Positions 9,491-17,859 of a DNA stretch of 30,103 bases are shown here, one piece after another. The translations under genes and the position numbers were made by a program. This stretch comes from Dunaliella salina (lineage: Eukaryota; Chlorophyta; Chlorophyceae; Chlamydomonadales; Dunaliellaceae): the NCBI GenBank assembly GCA_002284615.2, contig MU069631.1:37146-67248 (forward strand), given 5' to 3'. Within the stretch, counting starts at the first letter, position 1, and the number at the start of each line of letters is the position of its first letter. The notes beneath the pieces are model-generated. The model was not told where the DNA came from and searched no databases. It saw nothing but the letters and a program-made list of their open reading frames with translations.

Positions 9491-9990
9491 TGAAAGCCAA
9501 TAGAAATTGTGGAAAGGGTGCCTGGCAGCTGGAAGTGCAATGTCTATGGCGCAGTGAAAGACAAGACCCTTCTGCGCGTCTCGGGATTTTTCGGGACTGT
9601 GTCAGTAAAATCTAAGGGGATTCATTGAGAATCAAACCCGCAGCTCCGGGGTCTAGGCAAAATCCGGCAAAATATAAGTTATTTTTCCGGTTTGCCCGGA
9701 CACTCAGTTCGTGTTCTTTCCGGGTTTTTGACAAATCAGATAAATACTTCCGGGCCCCGCGCGGGTTGTCTTTCACTGCTATGGCGTGAGAGAGGTGTCA
9801 GCAGAGCCAAGCTTGTGTTTCTTGTGCATATGTGTTTTAAGTTTGTCGCTCAGGTTGGTGAGATAGTGCATCGGAAGCGCGTGGTAGCGGTGCATGCCAT
9901 CATTTTGTGTGGAAGAGGCCTTCAATGAAAGCCAATAGAAATTGTGGAAAGGGTCCCTGGCATCTGGAAGTGCAATGTCTATGGCGTGAG
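9356..9990 (-). repeat. 200-bp tandem duplication within LINE B2
   Basis: Copy 1 is 9356-9551 plus 9787-9790 (split by the MITE); copy 2 is 9791-9990. Both read AGAGGTGTCAGCAGAGCCAAGC at the left and TGTCTATGGCGTGAG at the right. The junction AGAGG (9791-9795) matches AGAGG at 9356-9360 and 9991-9995, a 5-bp microhomology. The copies differ at roughly ten positions, so the event is not very recent. Confidence 0.93.
9552..9778. mobile_element. 227-bp hAT-type MITE with 13-bp TIRs and 8-bp TSD
   Basis: The ends are CAGTGAAAGACAA and its exact reverse complement TTGTCTTTCACTG. Flanking direct repeats CTATGGCG occur at 9544-9551 and 9779-9786. The CAGTG ends and 8-bp target duplication are diagnostic of the hAT superfamily. 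There is no coding capacity. It interrupts copy 1 of the 200-bp duplication; the other copy has the empty site (GTCTATGGCGTGAG) at 9978-9990. Confidence 0.93.
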
Positions 9991-10120
9991 AGAGGGCTGA
10001 GGTGCGAGCGCAAGCGTCGGCCCCTTCATTTCCTATGATGCCAGAGTGGGTTTTGACTTTGTGAAAATGGGTGAGGGGAGTGCTCTTATATGGTTGATAT
10101 TGCATGAATGAGCTCTGCAT
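9779..10120 (-). pseudogene. RNase H C-terminal part of LINE B2
   Basis: Residues 21-38 read KVKTHSGIIGNEGADACA, the last RNase H motif (H-S-G...N-E-x-A-D) supplying the fourth acidic residue. It continues the RNase H begun in the 1,054-codon segment at 10086-13250, but in another frame, so a one-base shift lies near 10085-10100. Downstream it enters copy 2 of the duplicated segment and stops in the MITE flank at 9779. Confidence 0.8.
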
Positions 10121-13100
10121 GTAGGTGATACCTCATGCGCATCGGGTTAAGGGTTTGATGAGAAATCTGAAAAAGGCATGATGCACTATCAGTGGCAATC
10201 TCAGTTTGCTCGTGTTGGAGTGCCACAAGGATACCCACAATTTCTGCTCTGGTGATGGTATTGGTTGGCCCATGGACATTGGGTTTTATGTGCAGTTGCA
10301 GGTGTTGGGAGGGTGCAGCAGTGTCACTTCCTGGTTTGTAAACACCTGAACCAGAAAGGGGTGGGGAGTCATCACCTTTGTGTTTAATCACACTGCCATC
10401 AGTGTAGGTGATTTCCCTCCAGTCCTTGACTTTAGGTGTGAACATCTTTTTGAAGTTGGCAGGGGTGAATTCTGCCCTTTTCTGAGGGCAATTTTGTGAG
10501 CAGCTATGGGTGTCAGGGGGGAGTGATTGGAATTTCTGCTTCCAAGTGTTTGATGCAAGGTGTTGGTGGGCACGCAGTGGCACGGCAGGATTTGAAGGAT
10601 CTAAGGGTAGCCAACAAGCTTCTAGAGCATCTTGCTTTCTATCTTGTTGGAGGAGCTGGAACCAGTCTTTGTTTGTGCTATCTAATATTTTTCTGGCGTT
10701 CGTGTTCCACACAACAATGTGTTGCATAGGATAGGAAGGTGGTGTAGGATTGGTGATGGTATCAAACCAGTGTTGTGGTGCTTGGAATTGGATTTTCCTT
10801 GCAAAAAATTTGGCAAGAACTTTTCCAGTATCTGGGAATTGTTTCAGCCAGCTCATATACGCGTCACAGCTGAAGCCTCTCCAGTGGGGCAGGAGCATGA
10901 AGGTGGCAACTGGATCTGTGGAATGGAGGGAGGAGTGCACTATGTGGCGTAGGAATTTAAACATTATTCCATCATTGTGTGGAGGATGGCAGAAGGAGAA
11001 GCCAGTGTAGCGCACAGAGAGGGCGTCTGTGCGCGCCCCAAAGACCTGGTCTTGGTAGTTTGTGCTGAAATAAGTGTTGTAGGTATTTTCAAAATCAAGA
11101 GGGCTGGAAAACCTCTCCGGTGAGACCATGCACCATTTATGCAGGGCTGATCGGATGCAGTAAGGAGTAATAAACATGTTTGGATTGAAAACCTTTTTGC
11201 TCTGGGCCAAAATTTTTTTCTGTTGAGCCTTTTGGCGTGAGAGCGGACCCATGATTTCAGATGCTGAATCCTGGACAGGGGGCTGAATGGTGGCATGGAT
11301 GCCTGCTCTTTTGGCTGCTTCGTAGGCTTCGAGCAGGGTTGTGAGCCTTTCTATAGTGAGCATGCCCATGCACTTGCCATTGGTATTGTAGACACAGGTG
11401 CATTCAGAGGTGGTTACCTCTGGCATTTGTGCTGGCATGGTGACCTCATCAGTTGTGTCCGAGCGAGAATTCTTCTTCACGAGGTCAACACTGCTAATGA
11501 TCATTTCACATTGCCGTGTTGGCATGATATCTTTCTGGGGATTGGTAGGTTGGAAGTCAAAGGTGACATTCTTGCGAATGGCACAGCCGGTGGTTGAGAG
11601 CCATGGAGATTCAGATAGGCTCTGAGGATTGCCTTCAAAGCCTTGGTTGACAAGATTGTCCAGGTCTATTTCAATGGCCAAGGGGTCTTCTGCAACCTCT
11701 GGTCGTCCCTCCGTGTCAAAGGCTTGTACATGAGCATCCAGGTCTGGGCGTCTTTGTAATATTTCTTCAGCTTCCCATTTAGGATGCCACTCTACATAGA
11801 TCATTTCACAATCCTCAGAGAAGTTGATCCTTTCCGCTCTCTGGGAGTCTGCCAGGGATGCGCAGGCAAGGCAGTCCCAGCGCTCATTTTGTTCGCTCAG
11901 TGCCCGGTCATTTTGGGAGCATGCTTTGACATCTATGAGACAGTCCCAGTGGTATGTGCGGTGGCAGGTGCCACAGGTGGGCATATCTTCATGGATTTGA
12001 CTTTCAAAGGTGTATTCTTTGCTCACTGGGCTCCAGCAGAGCTGGCAACACGGGTCTGCTTTGATACTTCTTGGTACATGCTTTGAAGAGGCCACTTTCA
12101 GCCCATCATTTTGGAAAATGGGTAAGGCCCATTTTTCATTGGTGACGGGGTGCCATTGTACTTTGTATTGTTTTTGCTCTTTTTCTTGAGAAGATCTCTT
12201 ACATTTCCGGAGGTGTTGCCATCCCAAGATATGTAGAATAATATGGTCAAAGCGGAAGATGGTGTTGCTAGCTTCAACTGCACTTAATGTACCAGCCATT
12301 CTGTTTATAGTTCCAGAGCCATTTGGGGAAATCAGTGCTTGAAGTGTTTGGAGGTGTGGGACAAGGGGTTGGGGATCAGGGTCAAAAAGTGTTGTTGGGG
12401 CTCGGCTCCCTCTGGACCTTCTGCTTCCAATTCGTGGGGTCTGAGAGGGCTCCGGGGACAAGGTCTGTGTGTGGGGTATCGCAAAGGGTTGATTGGGTTG
12501 TATATTGTGTACTTGTGTTTGCGGCTGCTCCGCGTGGGGATTGTTTCTTTTGCGAGTGCGTCTGCCTTGGTATGAGTGCCCTTCTGTGCATAGTTGACTG
12601 TTTGGAAATGGGCTCTCCTGGCTGCTGGGGGAAGCATTTTCTACTTCCATATTCTCAGCATCAAAAAGGGGGTTGCTGTGAGCTCTATAATCAGGGTGTA
12701 TGTGTGTATTAGGGGCACATCTCCCACTGTCTGGGTTGGAATTGGGGGGATCAGGGGGAGCATGGCCTGGGTAAGACTTTGACCAGTTCCATCCTGTTAG
12801 GGTATGTTCTATTTTCATCATTTCTGTGTATGTTGTATGATTTATGCAGCGTGAATCAGGGGATTTATTGGGTGAGCTGTCTTGGTTGTGAATGATTGTG
12901 CTGATGAGGTCAGGTCTGTCCTCAGTCAGAGTGTGGGTGTTGAGGGTATGAGAGAGTCTATTCAGGGCTAGAATATGTTTGGTCTTTATTTTGTGGCCAA
13001 ACAGAGATGTGAGTTTGTTCCCTTCAATAATATGCGTGAAGTTATTATTCATCAAAGCAGAGAGCCTGTTTATGCTTATTTCCATGAGTGCATAGGTGCA

Positions 13101-13250
13101 GTGATAGGTTAAGGTTTTAAGGGTGGGTTGCAATGGCATTGAAAGTACTCTTATTATGGGAGTGATGCTGGAGAGAAAGTAAGGTGCTCCTTGATAGGAG
13201 GCGTCAAGATCGCTGTTGTTGATGCAGAGGGATTGCCTGACACGGAGCAT
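10086..13250 (-). CDS. LINE B2 polyprotein middle: RT connection, PHD finger, PCIF1-like methyltransferase-like domain, RNase H
   Basis: 1,054 codons without interruption; the methionine is unlikely to be a true start because the RT thumb lies just upstream in another frame. Residues 1-150 continue the RT thumb (cf. the plus-strand relative at 20640-21240). Residues 155-330 are a Pro/Ser/Thr-rich linker. Residues 402-463 are a C4HC3 PHD finger: C402, C405, C426, C429, H434, C437, C460, C463, with Trp458 before the last pair. Residues 690-860 resemble the PCIF1 methyltransferase domain. Residues 946-1054 are RNase H, with D951 in YTDGS, E1003 in RAEIVG and D1021 in ATDSAS. Two WHP segments (around 366 and 488) flank the PHD and are faintly chromodomain-like. 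I did not find the cysteine protease reported for Chlamydomonas Dualen. Confidence 0.85.
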   Translation of the reverse strand: MLRVRQSLCINNSDLDASYQGAPYFLSSITPIIRVLSMPLQPTLKTLTYHCTYALMEISINRLSALMNNNFTHIIEGNKLTSLFGHKIKTKHILALNRLSHTLNTHTLTEDRPDLISTIIHNQDSSPNKSPDSRCINHTTYTEMMKIEHTLTGWNWSKSYPGHAPPDPPNSNPDSGRCAPNTHIHPDYRAHSNPLFDAENMEVENASPSSQESPFPNSQLCTEGHSYQGRRTRKRNNPHAEQPQTQVHNIQPNQPFAIPHTQTLSPEPSQTPRIGSRRSRGSRAPTTLFDPDPQPLVPHLQTLQALISPNGSGTINRMAGTLSAVEASNTIFRFDHIILHILGWQHLRKCKRSSQEKEQKQYKVQWHPVTNEKWALPIFQNDGLKVASSKHVPRSIKADPCCQLCWSPVSKEYTFESQIHEDMPTCGTCHRTYHWDCLIDVKACSQNDRALSEQNERWDCLACASLADSQRAERINFSEDCEMIYVEWHPKWEAEEILQRRPDLDAHVQAFDTEGRPEVAEDPLAIEIDLDNLVNQGFEGNPQSLSESPWLSTTGCAIRKNVTFDFQPTNPQKDIMPTRQCEMIISSVDLVKKNSRSDTTDEVTMPAQMPEVTTSECTCVYNTNGKCMGMLTIERLTTLLEAYEAAKRAGIHATIQPPVQDSASEIMGPLSRQKAQQKKILAQSKKVFNPNMFITPYCIRSALHKWCMVSPERFSSPLDFENTYNTYFSTNYQDQVFGARTDALSVRYTGFSFCHPPHNDGIMFKFLRHIVHSSLHSTDPVATFMLLPHWRGFSCDAYMSWLKQFPDTGKVLAKFFARKIQFQAPQHWFDTITNPTPPSYPMQHIVVWNTNARKILDSTNKDWFQLLQQDRKQDALEACWLPLDPSNPAVPLRAHQHLASNTWKQKFQSLPPDTHSCSQNCPQKRAEFTPANFKKMFTPKVKDWREITYTDGSVIKHKGDDSPPLSGSGVYKPGSDTAAPSQHLQLHIKPNVHGPTNTITRAEIVGILVALQHEQTEIATDSASCLFQISHQTLNPMRMRYHLHAELIHAISTI
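10671..11189 (-). other. PCIF1-like methyltransferase-like domain in LINE B2
   Basis: Residues 688-860 of the polyprotein. Visible in order: FITPYCIRSAL, then RFSSPLDFENTYNTYF, FGARTDAL, then FSFCHPPHNDGIM (HPPH at 10977-10988), then FMLLPHWRG, then QHIVVWNTNARKIL. This order and spacing follow my recollection of the PCIF1 cap-adjacent m6Am methyltransferase core (F-SP...FGSR...F..NPPF...F.PEWRE...HNT.V.FL). The catalytic NPPF has become HPPH here, so activity is doubtful or differently configured. This is a recalled motif match, not a computed one. Confidence 0.55.
11862..12050 (-). other. PHD finger in LINE B2
   Basis: Polyprotein residues 401-463. The eight metal ligands and spacing (CX2C...CX2C, X4-H-X2-C, then W-x-C-X2-C) are those of a PHD finger, a module that usually reads histone H3 tails. 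In a retrotransposon it could guide integration into chosen chromatin. That role is inference. Confidence 0.8.
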
Positions 13251-13579
13251 GTAGGGTAACTGCTTGAGGATGAAGTTGGAGGTTTGGTGGGATGGTTGAT
13301 GCTCCTGATTGCGTAGTGTCTCAGTTTTTGGATATGCGTTTCAAGCATTGCCTTGGTTACCCAGCCATGTCTCCCGGTGTTATTGAGGCTGGTGGTGAGG
13401 GCCGTTGCACATCTTCCATTATATTCTACTGCAATGGATGTACAACCAAGACCATAATTAATTGCGTCTTCCCGTAGGATGGCTGTGGCAGTACTGTGCC
13501 AGAGCTTGTACATATCTTTGATAACCTTGAGGATACATGTGTCCCAATCCGTGAGGTCCTTCTCAGAGCAAGGTGTCAC
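13154..13579 (-). pseudogene. Reverse transcriptase thumb of LINE B2
   Basis: Encodes DWDTCILKVIKDMYKLWHST, then REDAINYGLGCTSIAVEYN and HIQKLRHYAIRSIN. A related segment (KFWKSTAAAM, EDPDNVGLGCTSICIEY) is on the plus strand at 20661. The frame shifts near 13290: after HPTKPP the continuation lies in the frame of the 1,054-codon segment (TSNFILKQLPYM). Confidence 0.75.
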
Positions 13580-14434
13580 TGGAAAGGCCTATGCAATGCT
13601 AGGGATGACGGCTGTGCGAATTATATCCATTGTTTGCTTTGGTGTGGCAAAAGAGCATGTCAGCTTTGCCAGTTTTTTGGTGAGCTTTTCCTCAATTTTG
13701 TTAAGCTGGGGTTTCCAGTCTAATGTCATGGTGATTTCAATGGGAAGGTAAGTAAATGGATCCCCGTGGCAAATGAATTGGGCTGGCTTGGCATGGACCA
13801 GTATTTTATCTTTAAGGTGACGTCAAGCAAAATCTGCAACGGACGTGTTGCCCCTTATCTGCATTGTTTGTGGGCTAAGAAGGTTGCAGGTCACCTTTGT
13901 TTTTGAACCAGAGATGATGAGGTGGGCCCAATCAGCATAGAGGCTTAATTTCTTGGCTTGAATATGTAGATTAGCATATAAGCCTGTGAGGCAGATGAGG
14001 TCATCTGCAAATGCCCCACTACTGATTTTGTTCTGGATTTCTGTTCCAAAGTCTGTGGGTTTTTGTTAAGGCATTCGTATTCATAGCCTTGCCCGCCAGC
14101 ATGGAGCCAGCGCAGCAAGGGTTCCATAAATATGAGAAAGGGGAAGGGGGAGAGGGTATCTCCGAGACACCCCCTCACCCCCGGAGTCCTTGGATGGTTC
14201 CCCTTTCTATAGGGATGTCTTTGGAATACTGACCAGTTGCTAGACGGATTCTGGTGTGGGGCCCTTGGTATAAATTCTTAACTGTGTCAATGGCATCGGT
14301 GGGAAGCCGAGGTCATACATGATCCAAAGTAATTTGTCATGGTCTGTTGTGTTAAACGCAGAGGTAAAATCTACAATTAGCCTAGTAGAGCATCTAGTAG
14401 AGCATACACATCTTTATTAAAGAGTTTGGAATCT
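13580..14434 (-). pseudogene. Reverse transcriptase palm of LINE B2 (several lesions)
   Basis: Motif A is LIVDFTSAFNTTDHDKLLW (about 14320-14380). Motif B is split: ERGTIQG and GDTLSPFPFLIFMEPLLRWL are separated by a 26-bp G-rich insertion at about 14164-14190 that also adds a stop. Motif C, the catalytic FADD, is at 14000-14011 in a different frame from motif B, so another shift lies near 14050-14090. A stop is present after DALLG near 14385. The catalytic aspartates themselves survive. This domain copies the element RNA at the nicked target. Confidence 0.8.
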
Positions 14435-15025
14435 TTAAGGGTCGTCATTAGGCTTTGAAGTTGGTGTTTGTGTGTTTCTGGAAACCGCTTGCATAGAGCT
14501 CAGGAGGGAGTGGCTCTCTGCATATTCATAGAGAGTGGTTTTTACTAGGCGTTTCCATAATTTATAGAGGGTGTTGGCCAGGCCCATGGGTCGGTAGGAC
14601 GTGATGTCCGTTTCAGGGGCCTTTTCTTTAAAGATAAGCATGGTATCACTCTTTTTCCAAGCTTTGTGGGTGATCCCCGTTGCCCACGTGATGATAAAGA
14701 GTTTGTGGATGGATTCCTTGTATTCATGTGGCAGGTGTTTGAGTAGCTCCTTGGCTATGCCGTCTGGTCCTGGGGTCTTGTTATTTGTGAGGGATTGGAT
14801 GCATTTGTGAAAGGAGCAGCTGTCTAGGGTTGGAGTTGTGGAGCCATTTCCATTTCCTTTGAGTATCGTTCTCAGCCCTGGTGATGGGAGTTTCAAGGAG
14901 GAAGTGGTCCTCGCACTGTCGGTCCATCCAGGGGTAGTTGCGCCTGGCTTGGGGTTCAGATGGAAGGTAGGCCCAAGACTTGATGTTGGGGGCAGCCATG
15001 ATGTCAGTGTAAAACTTTTCCACAA
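14435..15025 (-). pseudogene. Reverse transcriptase fingers of LINE B2
   Basis: Contains the RT N-terminal motifs NNKTPGPDGIAKELL, then KSDTMLIFKEK, then DITSYRPMGLANTLYKLWKRL, which are motifs 1-2 of non-LTR reverse transcriptases. It is out of frame with the APE-linker segment (shift near 14870) and ends after a further shift near 14460. Confidence 0.85.
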
Positions 15026-16076
15026 TACCAGCTATTTTGCACGGGTCTGTTTCTACTTTGCCTGTGTCAGGGTCTGTGAGTACTTGGGCTTGAGGAGGAG
15101 CAGTGTTTTTGCCATTGAACATTCTCTTGTTGGCAAGGGCAAAGTGTTTTGCAATCTTCTTCTGTTGGCGCCTTCGCGCTCTGATATGGCACTGGGCGCT
15201 GTAGTCAGAGTCTATTTTGTTGATTTGCTTCTTGAGATTTTTATGCTGGGCTTGGAGGACAGTCTCCAGTGGTGGTATGGGGGGTTTGGCACTGTTTGAG
15301 TTGCGGGCAGAGGATGCTACTTCTGAGTGGGAGAAGCATTGGACAAAGAGAATGGCCTTATGGAGATTAAGATGATGGCTGTAAAGGGTTAGGGCCTCAG
15401 CAAAGACAAGGGCCAGATGATCTTGGGGCAATTTGTATTGAACGTGGCGGACAGATTTGAGTTTATTGCACAGTGACCTGCGGAGGCTGCTGACCCTCCT
15501 GATCCTGAAGTGCTTGGAGGTTGTGGGTTTAATTTTGGTGGTGCACACTTGCAGGGCCACCTCGTGGCACTCTTTGATAAGATTGACAATTCTGTCCGCA
15601 ATGTTCTCAACGCTTTCCCTGGCATGGAGGCTATTGAGGTGCTTTAAACGAGCAGGTTTTGTAGCACAGGAGCTCTCTATAACAGACAGGTGGAAGAGAG
15701 CAGCCTCATGCAAAATGCTCGCATGGGAGGTGTGAGGTGTGTAAGAAGGATCATTGAGCAGCTTTTCAATATCTGAAGGCTTTATGGGCCGCACTAGCAT
15801 GCGTTCATTTTGATGAAGCAGAGTAGGCTCTAAAAATTTCTTGATTTTTACCCCTAGGATGTTGGTGGGGATATTGGCAACAGGGGGGATATAATCACTG
15901 TGCGTGTAGCCTTGATCAGCAGGGTTGCAGCGTATTAGTGAATGAAGATTGGAGCTGTAGGCTTTGATGATGCTGGAGGGCAGTAGTATGTCATCAATGC
16001 GGCTGTGTGTGTGGCCCCCTAAGATTTGGCAGTGAGGTGCTATTTTTGACCTGAATGTCCAGGGTCTTTGTGACAA
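14781..16076 (-). pseudogene. APE C-terminal part and linker of LINE B2
   Basis: In frame with the APE segment above it, separated only by a TGA at 16149-16151. It starts with the end of the APE fold: GGHTHSRIDDILLPSS, then YTHSDYIPPV. Family members have S-D-H there; the catalytic His is Tyr in this copy (CAT to TAT). A basic, helix-rich linker of roughly 300 residues follows, then the lead-in to the RT (ANKRMFNGK, TDPDTGKVETDPCKIAGIVEKFYTDI). Confidence 0.8.
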
Positions 16077-16148
16077 TTGCCAGTCAAGGGGGCCGAGTTG
16101 TGTCTCAGAAATGAAGTTACGGAAAAGCTTGTCCTGCTCGTAGGATTT

Positions 16149-17018
16149 TCAACTGGTTCTTTCTTGTGGGAAAAGCGTAGCATTCATGTCCCCCAATGAG
16201 ATGGGGAGGCAGTGACAGGAGCTGAGAAGGCCTTTGAGGGCCTCCTCCATGCGTTTTCTTGTTTCCAGGGCTGCTCGCTTTTTGCCTGAGGGCCAGTAGG
16301 TAAAGATCAGGAGAATGGGCTTGCCAGCGGCCTTCAGTTTGGCAGCCACCATCCTTCCCTCAACATTTTCTTGGAGTAAGACTTGAGTGGCTTGGGTAGT
16401 AATGGCAACACTTTTTTTGACACATAGGATTGTGCCAGAGTGGTGGTGGGAGCTGTGCCACCAGGCATAGTCGCGCAAAAGTTGGTCAAGCCATTGTGGC
16501 GTTTTAATCCCTCCAGTGATTTTAGTTTCTGCAAAAGAAATTATGTCCGGGTTATGATGGGTGATAAGGTCGTACACGTTATCCTTACTTCTATAAAGAC
16601 CGCGGACATTCATGGTAATAATTATGAGGTGGTCATGCCACGTCTGATTGGGATCTGTTTGTACGCTGGCTGGAGTGTGTAATTGCACATTTTCTACTTG
16701 TTGAGGGGCTGTGGAGGGGCTGCTCTGATGGTCCCTTGCATGGTGCTGGGGGAGTGGAGCAGTGTAAGCCGCATGAATTGTGCCATCATTATGGCTTGCA
16801 GTGGTTTCAGGCAAGAAAGGAATGTGTGGATCAGCAAGGTGAAGATGAGATGACTGAAGGCCTTTTTCTTCCTGTAATCCTAGGTAAAGGTCCAGCCAGA
16901 GGAGGTTCAGGTTTCTGTCGCACACCATTTCCCAGGTATTTGAAATGGTCAGTGTTGGAAAGTTGTATACAACAAAATAAGAGAAGTTCGGATTCAATTG
17001 CTGCGTGTTTGCCTTCAA
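16149..17018 (-). pseudogene. APE-like endonuclease N-terminal part of LINE B2
   Basis: Residues 136-141 MNVRGL, 160-166 ISFAETK (catalytic Glu164), 239-244 FTYWPS and 276-280 GDMNA (Asp277, Asn279) are the apurinic-endonuclease motifs of LINE nucleases. Preceding residues (about 60-130) are low-complexity His/Pro/Ser. The first ~35 codons (above 16905) belong to a neighbouring repeat, so the methionine at 17018 is probably not the native start. It ends at TGA (16149-16151), after which the same frame stays open. Confidence 0.85.
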
Positions 17019-17120
17019 ACAAGTTTGCCTTCAAACCCCATGCTGCCGCAAAACCTTGCACGCGTGACACTGACTCCCAGCCATGTACTAGTCGAGTCCA
17101 CAATCCCAGGAATCCGATGA
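16906..17120 (-). pseudogene. LINE family C: RT fragment after the catalytic motif
   Basis: The minus strand reads RVQGFAAAWGLKANLFEGKHA and later NTDHFKYLGNGVRQKPEP. A 'F-x-x-x-W-G-L-K-x-N...K' segment followed by FKYLG is the region just after the YADD box in L1-like RTs. The FKYLGNGV part has a shorter relative at about 18825-18890. This fragment abuts the 5' end of LINE B2. Confidence 0.5.
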
Positions 17121-17121
17121 T

Positions 17122-17240
17122 GTGTTTGGGTTATAGAAGTGGCTCAGAAAGTTTCTGGAGGGGGGGTGGTCCCCAAAATTCCAGACCCCCCTGACGGACC
17201 CCCCCCCCTCCACTTGGACTCATAGATATACCAATCAATA
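17122..17240. repeat. G/C-run repeat, copy 1
   Basis: GTGTTTGGGTTATAGAAGTGGCTCAGAAA, then a GGAGGGGGGGTGG...CCCCCCTGACGGACC core. It is about 85-90% identical to 18893-19014. Homopolymer runs of G and C differ in length between copies. Confidence 0.9.
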
Positions 17241-17747
17241 GCTCTAGAGCCCAGTCCGAATACATAATGTGAATACATCCAGATTGACAGTTGTCCAAAC
17301 ATTACACAAACCCTTCCCTCCTGCAAGCAGTCTCTGTGAAATTCATGACATTCTCAGAGATGAAGCTGACCATGTGCATTGAGGACTCAACTCCAAGTCA
17401 AAGTGAGGGAATGGCATGGGGCCAGCCTGGCAGTGGTGGTGCGGAGGATGGCCAGGAATTTAAATCTTGTGGACTGCAGATTTGCAAACCTCTCTGAACA
17501 ACTTGAAGCACTTGGAATGCTGTGTGGGCTCACAAGAAGTAGTGACCCAAGTCCAACTGGGATGTTGGATCTGAGGTCAGGGCAACGAACTTGTTGCGCT
17601 GGCTGCAGCTGTTCTTTGCCGGCTGTCTGAATTTCATGCAAACTAACCATGTCTCTTTGTTTCTTCTGCCTGTATTTACCCTAGATAGACTCTACCTGAG
17701 CTTACATGGATTGCTAGATAGAGCTGAGCAGCCAAACTTTCTGGCTG
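17241..17747. other. No recognisable feature
   Basis: Only short accidental frames on both strands. Confidence 0.5.
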
Positions 17748-17856
17748 AAAGGAAAAGGAAAAGGAAAGGAAAAGGAAAAGAAAAATGCAGAAGGCTAAAA
17801 CTTAATGTAATGTAATGCAATGCAACGTAACGTAATGAAATGTACTGAAATGAGTG
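17748..17856. repeat. (AAAGG)n and (TAATG)n simple repeats
   Basis: About seven AAAGG-type pentamers (17748-17784), then roughly ten TAATG/AACGT pentamers (17800-17856). On the minus strand the second array follows the family C fragment at 17860-17995 and could be its 3' tail. Confidence 0.85.
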
Positions 17857-17859
17857 AGA

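Larger units (their letters stand above)
8194..16905 (-). mobile_element. Near-full-length Dualen/RandI-like LINE (copy B2) encoding two endonucleases, PHD and methyltransferase-like domains
   Basis: An 8.7-kb minus-strand non-LTR retrotransposon. The order 5' to 3' is APE endonuclease, linker, reverse transcriptase, PHD finger, PCIF1-like methyltransferase-like domain, RNase H, CCHC knuckle, RLE, 3' UTR with a TTTTCTTTTC tail. Having both an APE and an RLE with RNase H is the hallmark of the Dualen family described from Chlamydomonas. The copy is dead: TGA at 16149-16151, SDH changed to SDY in the APE, frameshifts near 14870, 14060, 13290 and 10090, a 26-bp insertion in RT motif B, and a 200-bp tandem duplication with a MITE at 9356-9990. 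The 5' end near 16905 is inferred from where homology to a separate repeat begins, and no TSD was found. Whether the 5' end is complete is unknown. Confidence 0.88.

Noticed and set aside
10086..13250. Cysteine protease domain expected for Dualen
   Set aside because: I looked for a Cys...His catalytic pattern. The Cys-rich parts are explained by the PHD finger and short CxC clusters, and no protease signature is convincing.
8194..16905. LTR retrotransposon
   Set aside because: No long terminal repeats, no integrase or aspartic protease; the endonuclease types and 3' tail are those of non-LTR elements.
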